Source: a virus. From it: a stretch of DNA of 25,353 nt. Position numbers and translations under genes: made by a program. Below are positions 1-7,279 of this stretch, piece by piece; position 1 is the stretch's first letter; the number at the start of each line of letters is the position of its first letter. The DNA lies in the IMG/VR virus record IMGVR_UViG_3300027784_000041, positions 1-25,353 of that record; one strand, 5' to 3'. A model generated the notes under the pieces. The model saw only the letters and a program-made list of their open reading frames with translations. It did not search any database and was not told the DNA's origin.

Positions 1-177
1 GTGTAATAAAGCTGTATTAGTAGTAGTAAAGTATTTATTTAAATATTCATTTAATAATAAATTACTGCCATCTCTTCTTTCTACTATTTCTCCTGTTCGT
101 GTGTCTTTTAATACTAGTTCAACATGACCACCTATACCCATTTTAGCATTTATGTCTTCTTTGTACTCTTTAACCAT
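1..177 (-). CDS. Partial phage structural protein (N-terminal 59 codons)
   Basis: An open frame begins with ATG at 177 and runs off the left edge without a stop, giving 59 residues. The start follows an AAAGGAGTGG ribosome binding site at good spacing. The visible part opens with a charged stretch (MVKEYKEDINAKMGIGG), then a predicted beta segment (HVELVLKDTRTGEIVERRDG) and an NLLLNEYLNKYF segment. The pattern of a short beta segment with 'D-x-R-T-G-E-I' followed by N-L-L is one I associate with phage tail and fibre proteins, but I do not recognise a named family. It is the next gene after the protease/Ig-like cluster and is separated from it by the largest non-coding gap in the window, so it may start a new transcription block. 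Confidence that it is coding is good; function is unknown. Confidence 0.7.
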   Translation of the reverse strand, partial: MVKEYKEDINAKMGIGGHVELVLKDTRTGEIVERRDGSNLLLNEYLNKYFTTTNTALLH

Positions 178-303
178 TTAGTACCACTCCTTTAAGAGAT
201 TTAACTGCCATAAAAAAAATATAAATTTTATAGCTTTTTTATTTGATTTAAATTTTTTATAAATTTATCTTTATTTTATAAGGATCTTTAAATATTCACT
301 AAA
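178..303 (-). other. Non-coding gap of 126 bases, very AT-rich
   Basis: This is the longest gap without an apparent gene in a window where most gaps are 3 to 30 bases. It is almost all A and T and contains a small AT hairpin followed by a T run (listed separately), a TATAAAAT-like stretch near 275-285 on the minus strand, and the ribosome binding site of the gene ending at 177. It could hold a transcription boundary (weak terminator and/or a phage promoter). I see no clear -35 element. Confidence 0.45.
212..232 (-). terminator. Possible weak terminator: AT-only hairpin plus T run
   Basis: Bases 220-232 read TATAAA-T-TTTATA, a perfect 6-bp inverted repeat with a one-base centre. On the minus strand it is followed immediately by eight T (212-219). 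This has the form of an intrinsic terminator downstream of the gene ending at 304. The stem has no G-C pair and too small a loop for its full length to pair, so it would be weak, and it may be chance in AT-rich DNA. Confidence 0.2.
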
Positions 304-1290
304 TTAATCGTCCCATTCTATACCGTCAAAATCAGCTGATAAACTTAAATCTTCTTCTTTATCCTCAATTAATTGTATTGTATAGACGAAAGGATCGTTA
401 TGATAAATACCACCTGTATGAATTTTACCTTCATGCTCAATTTCATAGATATAAACAGCGTCACTTACAAACTTAAATTCAAAATACCCATTTTCATCTG
501 TTGTGAAAGTTTGTTCATGTATATCGGTGTATTTTGATTGCATATATACTTCTACATCATTTAGTAAATTATTATCACTGTCATATACTGTAACTTCTCC
601 TTCTTCTCTCATATCTTCAAATTCAAACTCAGAGTCAAAATTAAACTTTAATTCTTCACTATATAAATTACCTGCCAGTATATTAGCAGTTATTATTTTT
701 TCAATTCTTTTATCATTAAAATAAACATGGATATTAACTTCATCTATACCTTTTTCATCAGCATATTCTAATATATCTTCTGTTTGAATAACTAATAAAT
801 CATTATTTAAATCATATTTTTCGCTATCAATATTTATATATCCTTCAATCTTAATATCTAATATTTCTTTTGCGTCATTAAATGTAACTATAAATTCTTT
901 TTCTACAACATTCTCATAAATATCGAAATTAATAGGATCTATTGTTGGCATTTCGTACCAAAGATTGATAAAATCTTTTATCCAACCTTGAATAATTTCA
1001 AAATCTCTAGCTGTCATTAATCTCTTAATTTCCTGTCCAGAACTCCAACTTTGAATTTCTCCTTGAACACCTCTAGTGATTTTCTTTATTTTATTATTAG
1101 ATTCATCTATTTCTTGATATATAATAGTTTCAAAATCTTCATCATCTACTAAAGTAAGTATATTAGGAGGATCAGGAAGAAGACTTACATCATTAACTTC
1201 TGCTTCAGTATCATCCTCACTCATGGAAGAAGTTAATTCAGCAGCTGGACTACCTGCTTGCGGTGAATATATAATATTTGTACTAACCAA
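304..1290 (-). CDS. Tail/baseplate-periphery protein with a C-terminal Ig-like module shared with the subtilase
   Basis: A 328-aa protein. The start is TTG at 1290, chosen because a GGTGG ribosome binding site lies 8 bases upstream and the preceding gene ends at 1305. Residues 1-90 are low in structure and acidic. Residues about 120-215 look beta-rich. Residues about 215-328 form an Ig-like unit: a strand with an aromatic (FEFEDMREEGEVTVYD), then D-N-N-L-L-N-D-V-E-V, then the turn T-T-D-E-N-G-Y-F-E-F typical of carboxypeptidase-regulatory-like or invasin-type beta domains. It ends with EEDLSLSADFDGIEWDD, which resembles the last residues of the protease at 2711-5923. I infer a virion-surface or fibre-associated role from that shared module and position; no enzyme motif is visible. 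Confidence 0.6.
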   Translation of the reverse strand: MVSTNIIYSPQAGSPAAELTSSMSEDDTEAEVNDVSLLPDPPNILTLVDDEDFETIIYQEIDESNNKIKKITRGVQGEIQSWSSGQEIKRLMTARDFEIIQGWIKDFINLWYEMPTIDPINFDIYENVVEKEFIVTFNDAKEILDIKIEGYINIDSEKYDLNNDLLVIQTEDILEYADEKGIDEVNIHVYFNDKRIEKIITANILAGNLYSEELKFNFDSEFEFEDMREEGEVTVYDSDNNLLNDVEVYMQSKYTDIHEQTFTTDENGYFEFKFVSDAVYIYEIEHEGKIHTGGIYHNDPFVYTIQLIEDKEEDLSLSADFDGIEWDD

Positions 1291-1304
1291 TTAACTCACC
1301 ACCT

Positions 1305-1775
1305 TTAAATAGATATATAAAATAGCCCATCTTCATGCCAATTAACTTCAAATCTTCCATTCAAACTTGATCTTTCTTCTTCTAAATCTACGAATAACAT
1401 AAGAGGACTATCATCAATATTTTCATCATCGACCACAAAAATGACCATATAACTGGCAGTTAAAGTTACTTCATCGCCATAAGTTATATTATCTGCTCTA
1501 AAATAAATTTCTTTTTCCTGCTCATCAAAGAATATTTCTTTGTTCTCTAAATCTACAGGAGAATAATGGTCTTCAGGATCATAATCTTCTCTCCCCTCTA
1601 TTTCATGAGTTTTAACATCAAGCCAATATCTGTCAGATTGTTCATGTGTTAAATTTTCATCCATCAAAGCACATCTAACAACAGTATCTACTGCCTGTAA
1701 AGATTCTAATTTTCCATCAAAAACTTTTTCAATAAAACTTCCATATCCATGAATAGTAGCAGTTTCTTCTGCCAT
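1305..1775 (-). CDS. Small phage structural beta-protein (tail/fibre-region family)
   Basis: A 156-aa protein starting at ATG 1775, with an AGGAGG site 9 bases upstream. Its layout matches a family I know from many phage tail and fibre regions: a 'dG...l...DTVvrcALm' start (residues about 20-40), a short 'W-L-D-V-x-T-H-E-I-x-G' segment, an 'FxAD-N-I-T-Y' segment around residue 92, a hydrophobic 'YMVIFVVDD' strand, then P-L-M-L-F-V-D and a closing 'F-E-V-N-W-x-x-D-G-L-F-Y-I' strand. Members are virion structural proteins, usually without known enzymatic activity. No signal peptide or membrane segment is visible. Gaps to both neighbours are short, so it is co-transcribed with the protease cluster. 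The family match is from memory of the pattern, not from a search. Confidence 0.6.
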   Translation of the reverse strand: MAEETATIHGYGSFIEKVFDGKLESLQAVDTVVRCALMDENLTHEQSDRYWLDVKTHEIEGREDYDPEDHYSPVDLENKEIFFDEQEKEIYFRADNITYGDEVTLTASYMVIFVVDDENIDDSPLMLFVDLEEERSSLNGRFEVNWHEDGLFYISI

Positions 1776-1801
1776 TTACTTAAACCTCCTTAATATATTT
1801 A

Positions 1802-2242
1802 TTAACAATAACAAATATATGTTTTATCATTATCTTCAGAAAAATTAACTTCGATTTTAGGTTTACAGGGATCAGGACCTTCATCTTCTACTGTTAATTC
1901 AAACCAGTATAATTGAGGATTATTTTCTAACTTTAACAAATGAACTTCCTCAATTATTAAAATTTGTCTTATTACTAAAAATCCTTCGTAATGTAAAGGT
2001 CTATCAAAAGTAACTCCTTTAGTTAAATTTATCCAACTATCTCTATTATCAAAACTTATCTGCATTAATTCAGAGCAATTTTCTGGAATAAAACTTTCCC
2101 AGTTAGGAGTAAGCTTATTAACAAATTCTGAACTAAAATACAGATCAGGTGAATATCTTGTACCCCATATTCTTGCATATTCTTCTATAACATTTATAGG
2201 TTCTTCTTCATATTTTTTAGCAGGCATCCAATCAAAACTCAT
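1802..2242 (-). CDS. Uncharacterised protein of the tail periphery cluster
   Basis: A 146-aa protein. I place the start at ATG 2242 and not at GTG 2251, because the GTG lies inside the AGTAGGTG ribosome binding site that would serve ATG 2242. It begins MSFDWMPAKKY and includes an N-terminal 'EEYARIWGTRYSPDLYFSS' segment, a central 'DRPLHYEGFLVIRQILIIEE' strand region and a Cys-containing end (CKP, then CYC as the last three residues). I recognise no family. It sits directly after the 147-aa Ig-like protein and before a phage structural beta-protein, which suggests a virion component. Confidence 0.55.
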   Translation of the reverse strand: MSFDWMPAKKYEEEPINVIEEYARIWGTRYSPDLYFSSEFVNKLTPNWESFIPENCSELMQISFDNRDSWINLTKGVTFDRPLHYEGFLVIRQILIIEEVHLLKLENNPQLYWFELTVEDEGPDPCKPKIEVNFSEDNDKTYICYC

Positions 2243-2251
2243 GAAAATCAC

Positions 2252-2695
2252 CTACTTAACTTTTATTGAATTTTTATCAGTATCAATTTTTATAACTTTT
2301 TCAACTTTATCTTCTAAAACTTCAATTTCACAAGTATTTTCAAAAATTATATCATTTTCATTGTATTTAAGCTTGCAATCAAAAACACCTGCGTTTCTTA
2401 AATCAAAAATACATTCTCCTTTTTCATCAGTAACCAAAGTATTATCTTCTAAAGTTACATTTACTTTTTCTAAAGGAAAACTTTCTTTATCTATAACTTT
2501 TAGTGTAAGAGTAGGATCTACATTAAAAAATTCATCTTTTTCTAAATTATAATACTTAAAATTTTTATATTTTTCTTCTTGTTCCACAACTACTCCTTTA
2601 GGATTATCAGGTATAGTATAATTTCTTAATTTAATTCTTAAAATATTATCTTTTATAAAGTCTCCTCGTAATTCGACTTTTCTTGATTTTTTCAT
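2252..2695 (-). CDS. Small Ig-like/carboxypeptidase-regulatory-like structural protein
   Basis: A 147-aa protein starting at ATG 2695 with an AAGGAGGG site about 10 bases upstream. The stop at 2252-2254 is ten bases before the next ATG. The N-terminal half is Lys/Glu-rich (MKKSRKVELRGDF). Residues about 70-125 form one beta module: FFNVDPTLTLKVIDKES, then PLEKVNVTLEDN, the turn T-D-E-K-G-E-C-I-F-D-L, then FDCKLKYNEND. This strand-turn-strand plan, with its D-E-K-G turn, is the same plan as the three repeats in the neighbouring protease and the C terminus of the protein at 304-1290. I infer a virion structural or adaptor role. There is no catalytic motif. Confidence 0.6.
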   Translation of the reverse strand: MKKSRKVELRGDFIKDNILRIKLRNYTIPDNPKGVVVEQEEKYKNFKYYNLEKDEFFNVDPTLTLKVIDKESFPLEKVNVTLEDNTLVTDEKGECIFDLRNAGVFDCKLKYNENDIIFENTCEIEVLEDKVEKVIKIDTDKNSIKVK

Positions 2696-2710
2696 TAATA
2701 ATAACCCTCC

Positions 2711-5700
2711 TTATATTATTTCAACCCATAACATTGAGTCTAAACTAGGATTTAAACTAATTACTTCTTCTCTTGGAAAATTAAAAGTCTTTATTAAAAA
2801 CAAACCTTCCATTCCATAAACAAAAACTTCAGTATGATAAGTTCCATAAGTTTCATGTTCGACTTTCATATCATATGGAGTAGAATAAGCATTTAGAGTA
2901 AATTGTATTTCACCGTTAGAATCAGTTACACCACTGACAGTATCTTGTGTTCCTTGCCCATAAACTGTAATATTTGTATCAGGTATAGGCTGCCCCTCTG
3001 GACTAAGAATTCTAAATAATACATCATGAGTTGTTCCTTCCCATAAAAAATCAAAACTAATAGTTGGAGTTATTTCTTCTTCAAAAGGATCAAAATAATG
3101 CAACTCTACATCCATAGTTCTCTCTAATTCAGGATCAACTATTTCATCATAAATTAAAAATCCCCATTTATTTTCTAAACCTAATTCTGAATGATAAACT
3201 TCTACTCTATACTCACTAGGATACGCATTTATTTCATATAGAGTAACTTGTCCGTTTACATCAGTAACTCCATCTAAAGTTTCCTGATCTATTTGTCCTA
3301 AAAGAGTTAATTCTGCATCGGGAACAATATTGCCTTCTTGATCAAAAACATTGAATGTCACATCATATCTTACATCTTCCCATAACCAATTTAATTCAGG
3401 TTTTAAGGTAATTATTTCTTCTAAGATAGGATGCTCTATATATTGAAAATGAAATACTGCCCCTTCTTCTAGTTGATCCGATAATAACCAAAAATAATCA
3501 GCTTCACCTAACACATGATGATTAATAATAACATTATAATCAGTTGCATAAGGTCTTATTCTAATTTCACCAGTTCCTCCGTCAGATCCAGTAACACGAG
3601 AAACAGTAGGCTGATCGATTTGCCCTACTATTGTAACATGAGCATTTGGAAGTAAATTCCCATCATAATCATAAACAAATATTTCTATACCTACTCTTAG
3701 ATCTTCCCAATCCATATTATTAAATTCTACAAAAATATCCCCTAAATTATCTGAAGGACAATAAGCTTTTCTAGGATGTTCTGCATAATATTTCAACCCT
3801 TCGACTTCATCCTCATAGAAAACTGCAGGAGTCGGCACTGATCTGATAGAATCATCTTCGTATAAAACAGGATATCTTAATCTAACTCCTTCTTCAGGTT
3901 CATCTTCTAAAAGAGGAGTAGGATTACCACTAAAATCGTGTTCTAAATAAACTATTTGTTTTCGATCTAAAGTTTCATAAAATAGATAGATATTCCCTTC
4001 AAAAGTTTCTAAAAATCGAGGATTATATCCATACCCCACACGTCTTAATCCCTCTCCTGTATACGGAGGTTCAAGTACCCAAATTTCAGTATCAACTGCT
4101 CCTGCAGGAATTAACTGGAAAGCTAAAATATATTGCCCTCTTCTATTAAAAATAATAGCAGGATGGCTAGATCCTGTTGGAGACCAAACTATCGGTTGTA
4201 TATTTTTCCAATCCATTCTATCTTCTGTAGCTTGAGCTATTTCTATTTCATAATCTTGACCTCTATAAGTTATCCATAAATTATCATAAAACTCTTTTTC
4301 TTCGCAGGGAGAGACAGGTAATGATATAGAATCTCCTAAATTTTCAGGACCTCCAGAAATATCGATTTGTTCAGGAATTTGTAAAGTATGACTTCTAGTA
4401 ACTAATACTCTAAGGTCTCCTCTTAACCAATCTGCATCAAATTCCTCCCTATATCTATGTCCCATAAAAGACTGTATTTCTGAAATAAGATCAAAATAAT
4501 TAAAATGATAACCTTCTATATTACTAATATTAATTATCATATCTTCTACAGGTATTGGAGGTTCAATAGGAGGTTTTTCTTCTTCAGGTACATCCATAAC
4601 AGTTTCATAGATGTTTAATCTTCCCCACCCCCATCTTATGTCTTTATCTACTTCCTCATCAGATGGTTCGTTTTCTAAATCAAGATGATGATGTTCTCCT
4701 GTATTTCTATATAACCTTTCCATAACCTCTCTAGGAGATAGTTGATAATTATGTCTTAATAACAAAGCACACGCTCCAGCCACATGAGGTCCTGACATAG
4801 AAGTACCACTTAGTCCTGAATAACTTCCATCATCCATAGAAGAATATACATTAACTCCTGGTGCTACTATATCAGGTTTTATATGCTCGTAATTATCATA
4901 ATCATAATCATAGTCATAATCATCTACTTCGTCACCGCCACTAAAATTAGCTACATCTCCCGATGAATTAGTAGCACCTACTCCGATCCCCCAAGGAGTA
5001 TTTCCGGGAGTGCCTGTATTACCTTCTCCATCATTACCTATTGAATTACTTACTACGACTCCTAACTCATATAAAGTTTTAATAGCGTCTCCTACAGAAT
5101 GATTTACTCCAGAAGCACCCCAAGAGTTCTGTACTACATCTATATGGTCTGAATTGTCAGCTATCCATTGTAGCCCTCCAAGTACTTGTTGAAAACTACC
5201 ACCGCCTCCGGGAATTAATGATACGGCAGCTAAAGTAGCTTGAGGAGCCATGCCTATACGATAATTTACATTTCTTCCTAATACTGTTCCTGCTACATGA
5301 GTACCGTGATAATGATTAATATCTCTAGGCTCACTATTTTCTACAACGTTACCTCCACTATCTATCTCAGCCCAATATCCTTCGTGATAAGGAGGTTCTC
5401 CTCCCATTGCCCCTTCTAATTCTTCGTGATCAATTGCCACTCCTGTATCAGCTACACAAACTGTAATTCCCTGACCATAATTTCCCATAGCCCATACATC
5501 TGGAGCTCCAGTTCTTTCTATATGTTCCCAAGTACCTATATCATCTGACATAGATAAAGGGTCAGTCGCTGTTATATGATATTTTTCTTTTTCATCTATA
5601 GTAATTTCTTTTGATTCTTCAATTACTTTAATTTCTGAAAAATTATCTATCTCCTCGACTATAAATACTTTTACCTTTGCTAATATAGTATTAGCTACCC

Positions 5701-5923
5701 AAAAAGATTTATGCCATTTTACATTCCCTAGTTCTTGTTGTTCATCTAAATATCTTTTAACTCTATACTCACAATAATCCGCTTCTTCTCTAAGTCCTTC
5801 TTTAGTAACTTCATAATCTCCATTAGCAAAACTCTTATCTAAATCCTTAAAATCTATAGCAACTTCTATCCAATCTTCATCAGAGAGGTCTTTTATTTTA
5901 TTCTTTAATTCATTTTCTATCAT
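2711..5923 (-). CDS. Subtilisin-like serine protease (family S8) with C-terminal Ig-like repeats, virion-associated candidate
   Basis: A 1070-aa protein starting at ATG 5923. Residues 1-110 resemble an S8 propeptide (inhibitor I9-like; the 'KWHKSFWVANTILAKV' segment is typical) and there is no signal peptide. The catalytic domain spans about 135-445. The triad is visible: Asp159 in V-A-D-T-G-V, His206 in H-G-T-H-V-A-G, Ser375 in G-T-S-M-S-G-P-H-V-A-G. Asn297 (S-I-G-N-D-G) is the likely oxyanion residue, so the enzyme looks intact. A D-Y tandem tract (335-345) interrupts the domain before the KPDIVAPG motif. Residues 460-735 are a beta-rich region I cannot assign. Residues 744-803, 852-911 and 965-1023 are three Ig-like repeats. 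The C terminus ends EEVISLNPSLDSMLWVEII. Its place after the baseplate genes suggests a tail appendage that cleaves host-surface protein or matures virion proteins; that role is inference. Confidence 0.9.
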   Translation of the reverse strand: MIENELKNKIKDLSDEDWIEVAIDFKDLDKSFANGDYEVTKEGLREEADYCEYRVKRYLDEQQELGNVKWHKSFWVANTILAKVKVFIVEEIDNFSEIKVIEESKEITIDEKEKYHITATDPLSMSDDIGTWEHIERTGAPDVWAMGNYGQGITVCVADTGVAIDHEELEGAMGGEPPYHEGYWAEIDSGGNVVENSEPRDINHYHGTHVAGTVLGRNVNYRIGMAPQATLAAVSLIPGGGGSFQQVLGGLQWIADNSDHIDVVQNSWGASGVNHSVGDAIKTLYELGVVVSNSIGNDGEGNTGTPGNTPWGIGVGATNSSGDVANFSGGDEVDDYDYDYDYDNYEHIKPDIVAPGVNVYSSMDDGSYSGLSGTSMSGPHVAGACALLLRHNYQLSPREVMERLYRNTGEHHHLDLENEPSDEEVDKDIRWGWGRLNIYETVMDVPEEEKPPIEPPIPVEDMIINISNIEGYHFNYFDLISEIQSFMGHRYREEFDADWLRGDLRVLVTRSHTLQIPEQIDISGGPENLGDSISLPVSPCEEKEFYDNLWITYRGQDYEIEIAQATEDRMDWKNIQPIVWSPTGSSHPAIIFNRRGQYILAFQLIPAGAVDTEIWVLEPPYTGEGLRRVGYGYNPRFLETFEGNIYLFYETLDRKQIVYLEHDFSGNPTPLLEDEPEEGVRLRYPVLYEDDSIRSVPTPAVFYEDEVEGLKYYAEHPRKAYCPSDNLGDIFVEFNNMDWEDLRVGIEIFVYDYDGNLLPNAHVTIVGQIDQPTVSRVTGSDGGTGEIRIRPYATDYNVIINHHVLGEADYFWLLSDQLEEGAVFHFQYIEHPILEEIITLKPELNWLWEDVRYDVTFNVFDQEGNIVPDAELTLLGQIDQETLDGVTDVNGQVTLYEINAYPSEYRVEVYHSELGLENKWGFLIYDEIVDPELERTMDVELHYFDPFEEEITPTISFDFLWEGTTHDVLFRILSPEGQPIPDTNITVYGQGTQDTVSGVTDSNGEIQFTLNAYSTPYDMKVEHETYGTYHTEVFVYGMEGLFLIKTFNFPREEVISLNPSLDSMLWVEII
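2855..3694 (-). repeat. Three diverged Ig-like repeats in the protease C terminus
   Basis: Residues 744-803, 852-911 and 965-1023 of the protease share one plan: a strand ending in F-x-V or F-R-I, then 'xGNxxPDAxxTxxGQxxQxTxxGVTDxNG', then a short strand, 'NAYxxxYxxxxxH'. Between repeats lies a linker with 'E-E-I-x-x-L/T-x-P-x-L/I-x-F/W-x-x-W-E'. The starts are about 108 and 113 residues apart. The repeats have diverged at DNA level. Confidence 0.75.
4889..4921 (-). repeat. Asp-Tyr tandem tract inside the protease catalytic domain
   Basis: Residues 335-345 of the protease alternate Asp and Tyr (DYDYDYDYDNY), coded by near-tandem GAT/TAT and GAC/TAT codon pairs. It is a low-complexity insertion between the S-G-G-D-E-V segment and the conserved KPDIVAPG motif. 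It could expand or contract by replication slippage. Confidence 0.8.
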
Positions 5924-5944
5924 ATTAGATAATACCTCCCCGAA

Positions 5945-6307
5945 TTACATCGTTATTCTAGGAATTTCTACCAATAAATCTATTTCTATCTCATCTTGGA
6001 GTGATTCTATGCTAATAGGAGGATCGAATTCATCAATAGCAACAGCATCTCCAGTAAAATCATCAGAATACAAAGAAATATACCTGAGTGTTACAGGCAA
6101 TTCAGGCATATCGTGATCATTTCCTTTAATAATTAAATTTAATTCGATTAGCTGTTCTCCTTCTCTTTCGTTGAATTGCAAACGATAATCCTCTGGAAAT
6201 AGTTTAATTATTTCCTGCTCATTCTCATCTTTTAACCTAACATATTTCCAAGAAGCAAATATTTTTTCTTTTATAAATTTATACCCTTGAGGTGTAATTT
6301 CTGGCAA
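5945..6307 (-). CDS. Small phage tail/fibre-region structural protein
   Basis: A 120-aa protein starting at TTG 6307, with GAGG 9 bases upstream. It opens 'MPEITPQGYKFIKEKIF-SW-KYVRL', a layout I associate with small phage tail-fibre or baseplate-periphery proteins ('Lt..G..f...k....w.yv.l'). It continues with alternating strands (QLIELNLIIKG, LPVTLRYISLY) and ends with an acidic strand pair (DEIEIDLLVEIPRI). No Cys, no membrane segment and no enzyme motif are visible. It lies between the 50-aa gene and the protease and is closely spaced with both, so it may help mount the protease on the baseplate; this is inference. Confidence 0.6.
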   Translation of the reverse strand: MPEITPQGYKFIKEKIFASWKYVRLKDENEQEIIKLFPEDYRLQFNEREGEQLIELNLIIKGNDHDMPELPVTLRYISLYSDDFTGDAVAIDEFDPPISIESLQDEIEIDLLVEIPRITM

Positions 6308-6319
6308 CTAAGATCACCT

Positions 6320-6472
6320 CTATTCCTTATTTTCTAACTTATCAAAAATTTTATCTAACTCTTTAATAAACAATTCTCCAATTTCAGAATCTAACATAAC
6401 TTCTTTTTCAGGCTTATCACTTTCAACAGAAAAATTACATTTTTTCACATTAATATTGACATCTTTTGACAT
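6320..6472 (-). CDS. Short uncharacterised acidic protein (50 aa)
   Basis: A short open frame from ATG 6472 to TAG 6320 codes for 50 residues. The start follows AAGGAGG with 7-base spacing, among the best ribosome binding sites in the window. The TAG is followed by the GAGGTGAT site of the next gene, so it fits the operon's spacing. The protein reads MSKDVNINVKKCNF at its start, then an acidic middle (ESDKPEKEVMLDSE) and a predicted amphipathic helix (IGELFIKELDKIFDKLENKE) at the end. I recognise no family. It fills what would otherwise be a 182-base gap between the gp25-like gene and the next structural gene. A small adaptor or assembly factor is possible. Confidence 0.7.
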   Translation of the reverse strand: MSKDVNINVKKCNFSVESDKPEKEVMLDSEIGELFIKELDKIFDKLENKE

Positions 6473-6489
6473 TTCATCTCCTCCTTAAC

Positions 6490-6924
6490 TTATTCTAACC
6501 CCGGAAAATCTCTAGGCTCAGTTCTATAAGGATATACATATGAAGCTTTTATATTTGACTTACTAATAAGATAAGATATATAAATATAAGCTGTATGAGG
6601 TGGAACTTCATCAGGATAACTTTGATGAGTTTTAATATCAACATTAGTAATTTCTATACGAGGCTCCCAATGTTCCAATGCTTGTAAAGTATAGATAGCT
6701 AATTGATCAGCTAAAAAATCATCATTAGGATCAAAAATAACTCTATATAAATCAGATCCATACTCAGGCTGAAGAACTCTTTCTCCTTTTCTAGTTGACA
6801 ATATATCGTGTATACTTTGATTAATCTTATCAACCCCATCTAAAACAGCTGTCCTTTTAGTTGCTAAAGAAAACATATTAGGAAATCTTATCCCTGTACC
6901 TACATCCATAGTTCTTTCTGGCAT
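6490..6924 (-). CDS. Baseplate wedge protein, gp25/W-like
   Basis: A 144-aa protein of the T4 gp25 / P2 W family, which forms the core of the baseplate wedge and helps trigger sheath polymerisation and contraction. Diagnostic features: 'STRKGERVLQPEYGSDLYRVIF' (residues 43-64, written here as the conserved R-x-G-E-R and P-x-Y-G-x-x-L elements), the hydrophobic helix 'LADQLAIYTLQALEHW', and the conserved E-P-R core in WEPRI (86-90) followed by an I-T-N-V strand. The length is usual for the family. The start is ATG 6924 after AGAGGTGATTA. It follows PAAR and spike genes, as in many contractile systems. A gp6/J-like gene normally comes next but is not seen here. Confidence 0.9.
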   Translation of the reverse strand: MPERTMDVGTGIRFPNMFSLATKRTAVLDGVDKINQSIHDILSTRKGERVLQPEYGSDLYRVIFDPNDDFLADQLAIYTLQALEHWEPRIEITNVDIKTHQSYPDEVPPHTAYIYISYLISKSNIKASYVYPYRTEPRDFPGLE

Positions 6925-6937
6925 TAATTATCACCTC

Positions 6938-7264
6938 TTAATTCGCTATTACATTTCCTGATCCGTCAACATCTGCCCCTACTGCTCCACACATATTACA
7001 AATATTCTCATCCCCGATTCTTACCACAGGTAAATTATTAACAAATACATTAGGAGACCCTTCTACATTAGTATAAACTGCATTACAAACACAATTAGTT
7101 AACCCTTGATCAGTTTCTCTAACTGTAGCTAGACCGTTAGTAAATACATCAGGAGAATAAGATAAAAGTTGGACTCCTGCTCTTGCTACAGTAGAAGGAG
7201 GATCTATACAGGGCTGATAACAACTACCTGCTTCAGCATCTCCATATCTTACTACTCCCGGCAT
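6938..7264 (-). CDS. PAAR-like spike tip protein with Cys but no His
   Basis: A 108-aa PAAR-repeat-like protein. PAAR proteins form a sharp metal-bound cone on the trimeric spike and pierce the host envelope. Visible motifs are two copies of the 'S-P-x-V-F-x-N-x-L-x-x-V-R' element (residues about 37-49 and 70-82) with G-D after the second, and a final 'G-S-G-N-V-I' copy. Six cysteines are present (15, 19, 58, 60, 89, 92) and no histidine at all, whereas characterised PAAR tips bind zinc mostly through His plus Cys. An all-Cys metal site is therefore possible. The start is ATG 7264 after AAAGGAGTG. It sits directly downstream of the gp5-like spike gene, as expected for its partner. Confidence 0.85.
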   Translation of the reverse strand: MPGVVRYGDAEAGSCYQPCIDPPSTVARAGVQLLSYSPDVFTNGLATVRETDQGLTNCVCNAVYTNVEGSPNVFVNNLPVVRIGDENICNMCGAVGADVDGSGNVIAN

Positions 7265-7279
7265 AAATAATCACTCCTT

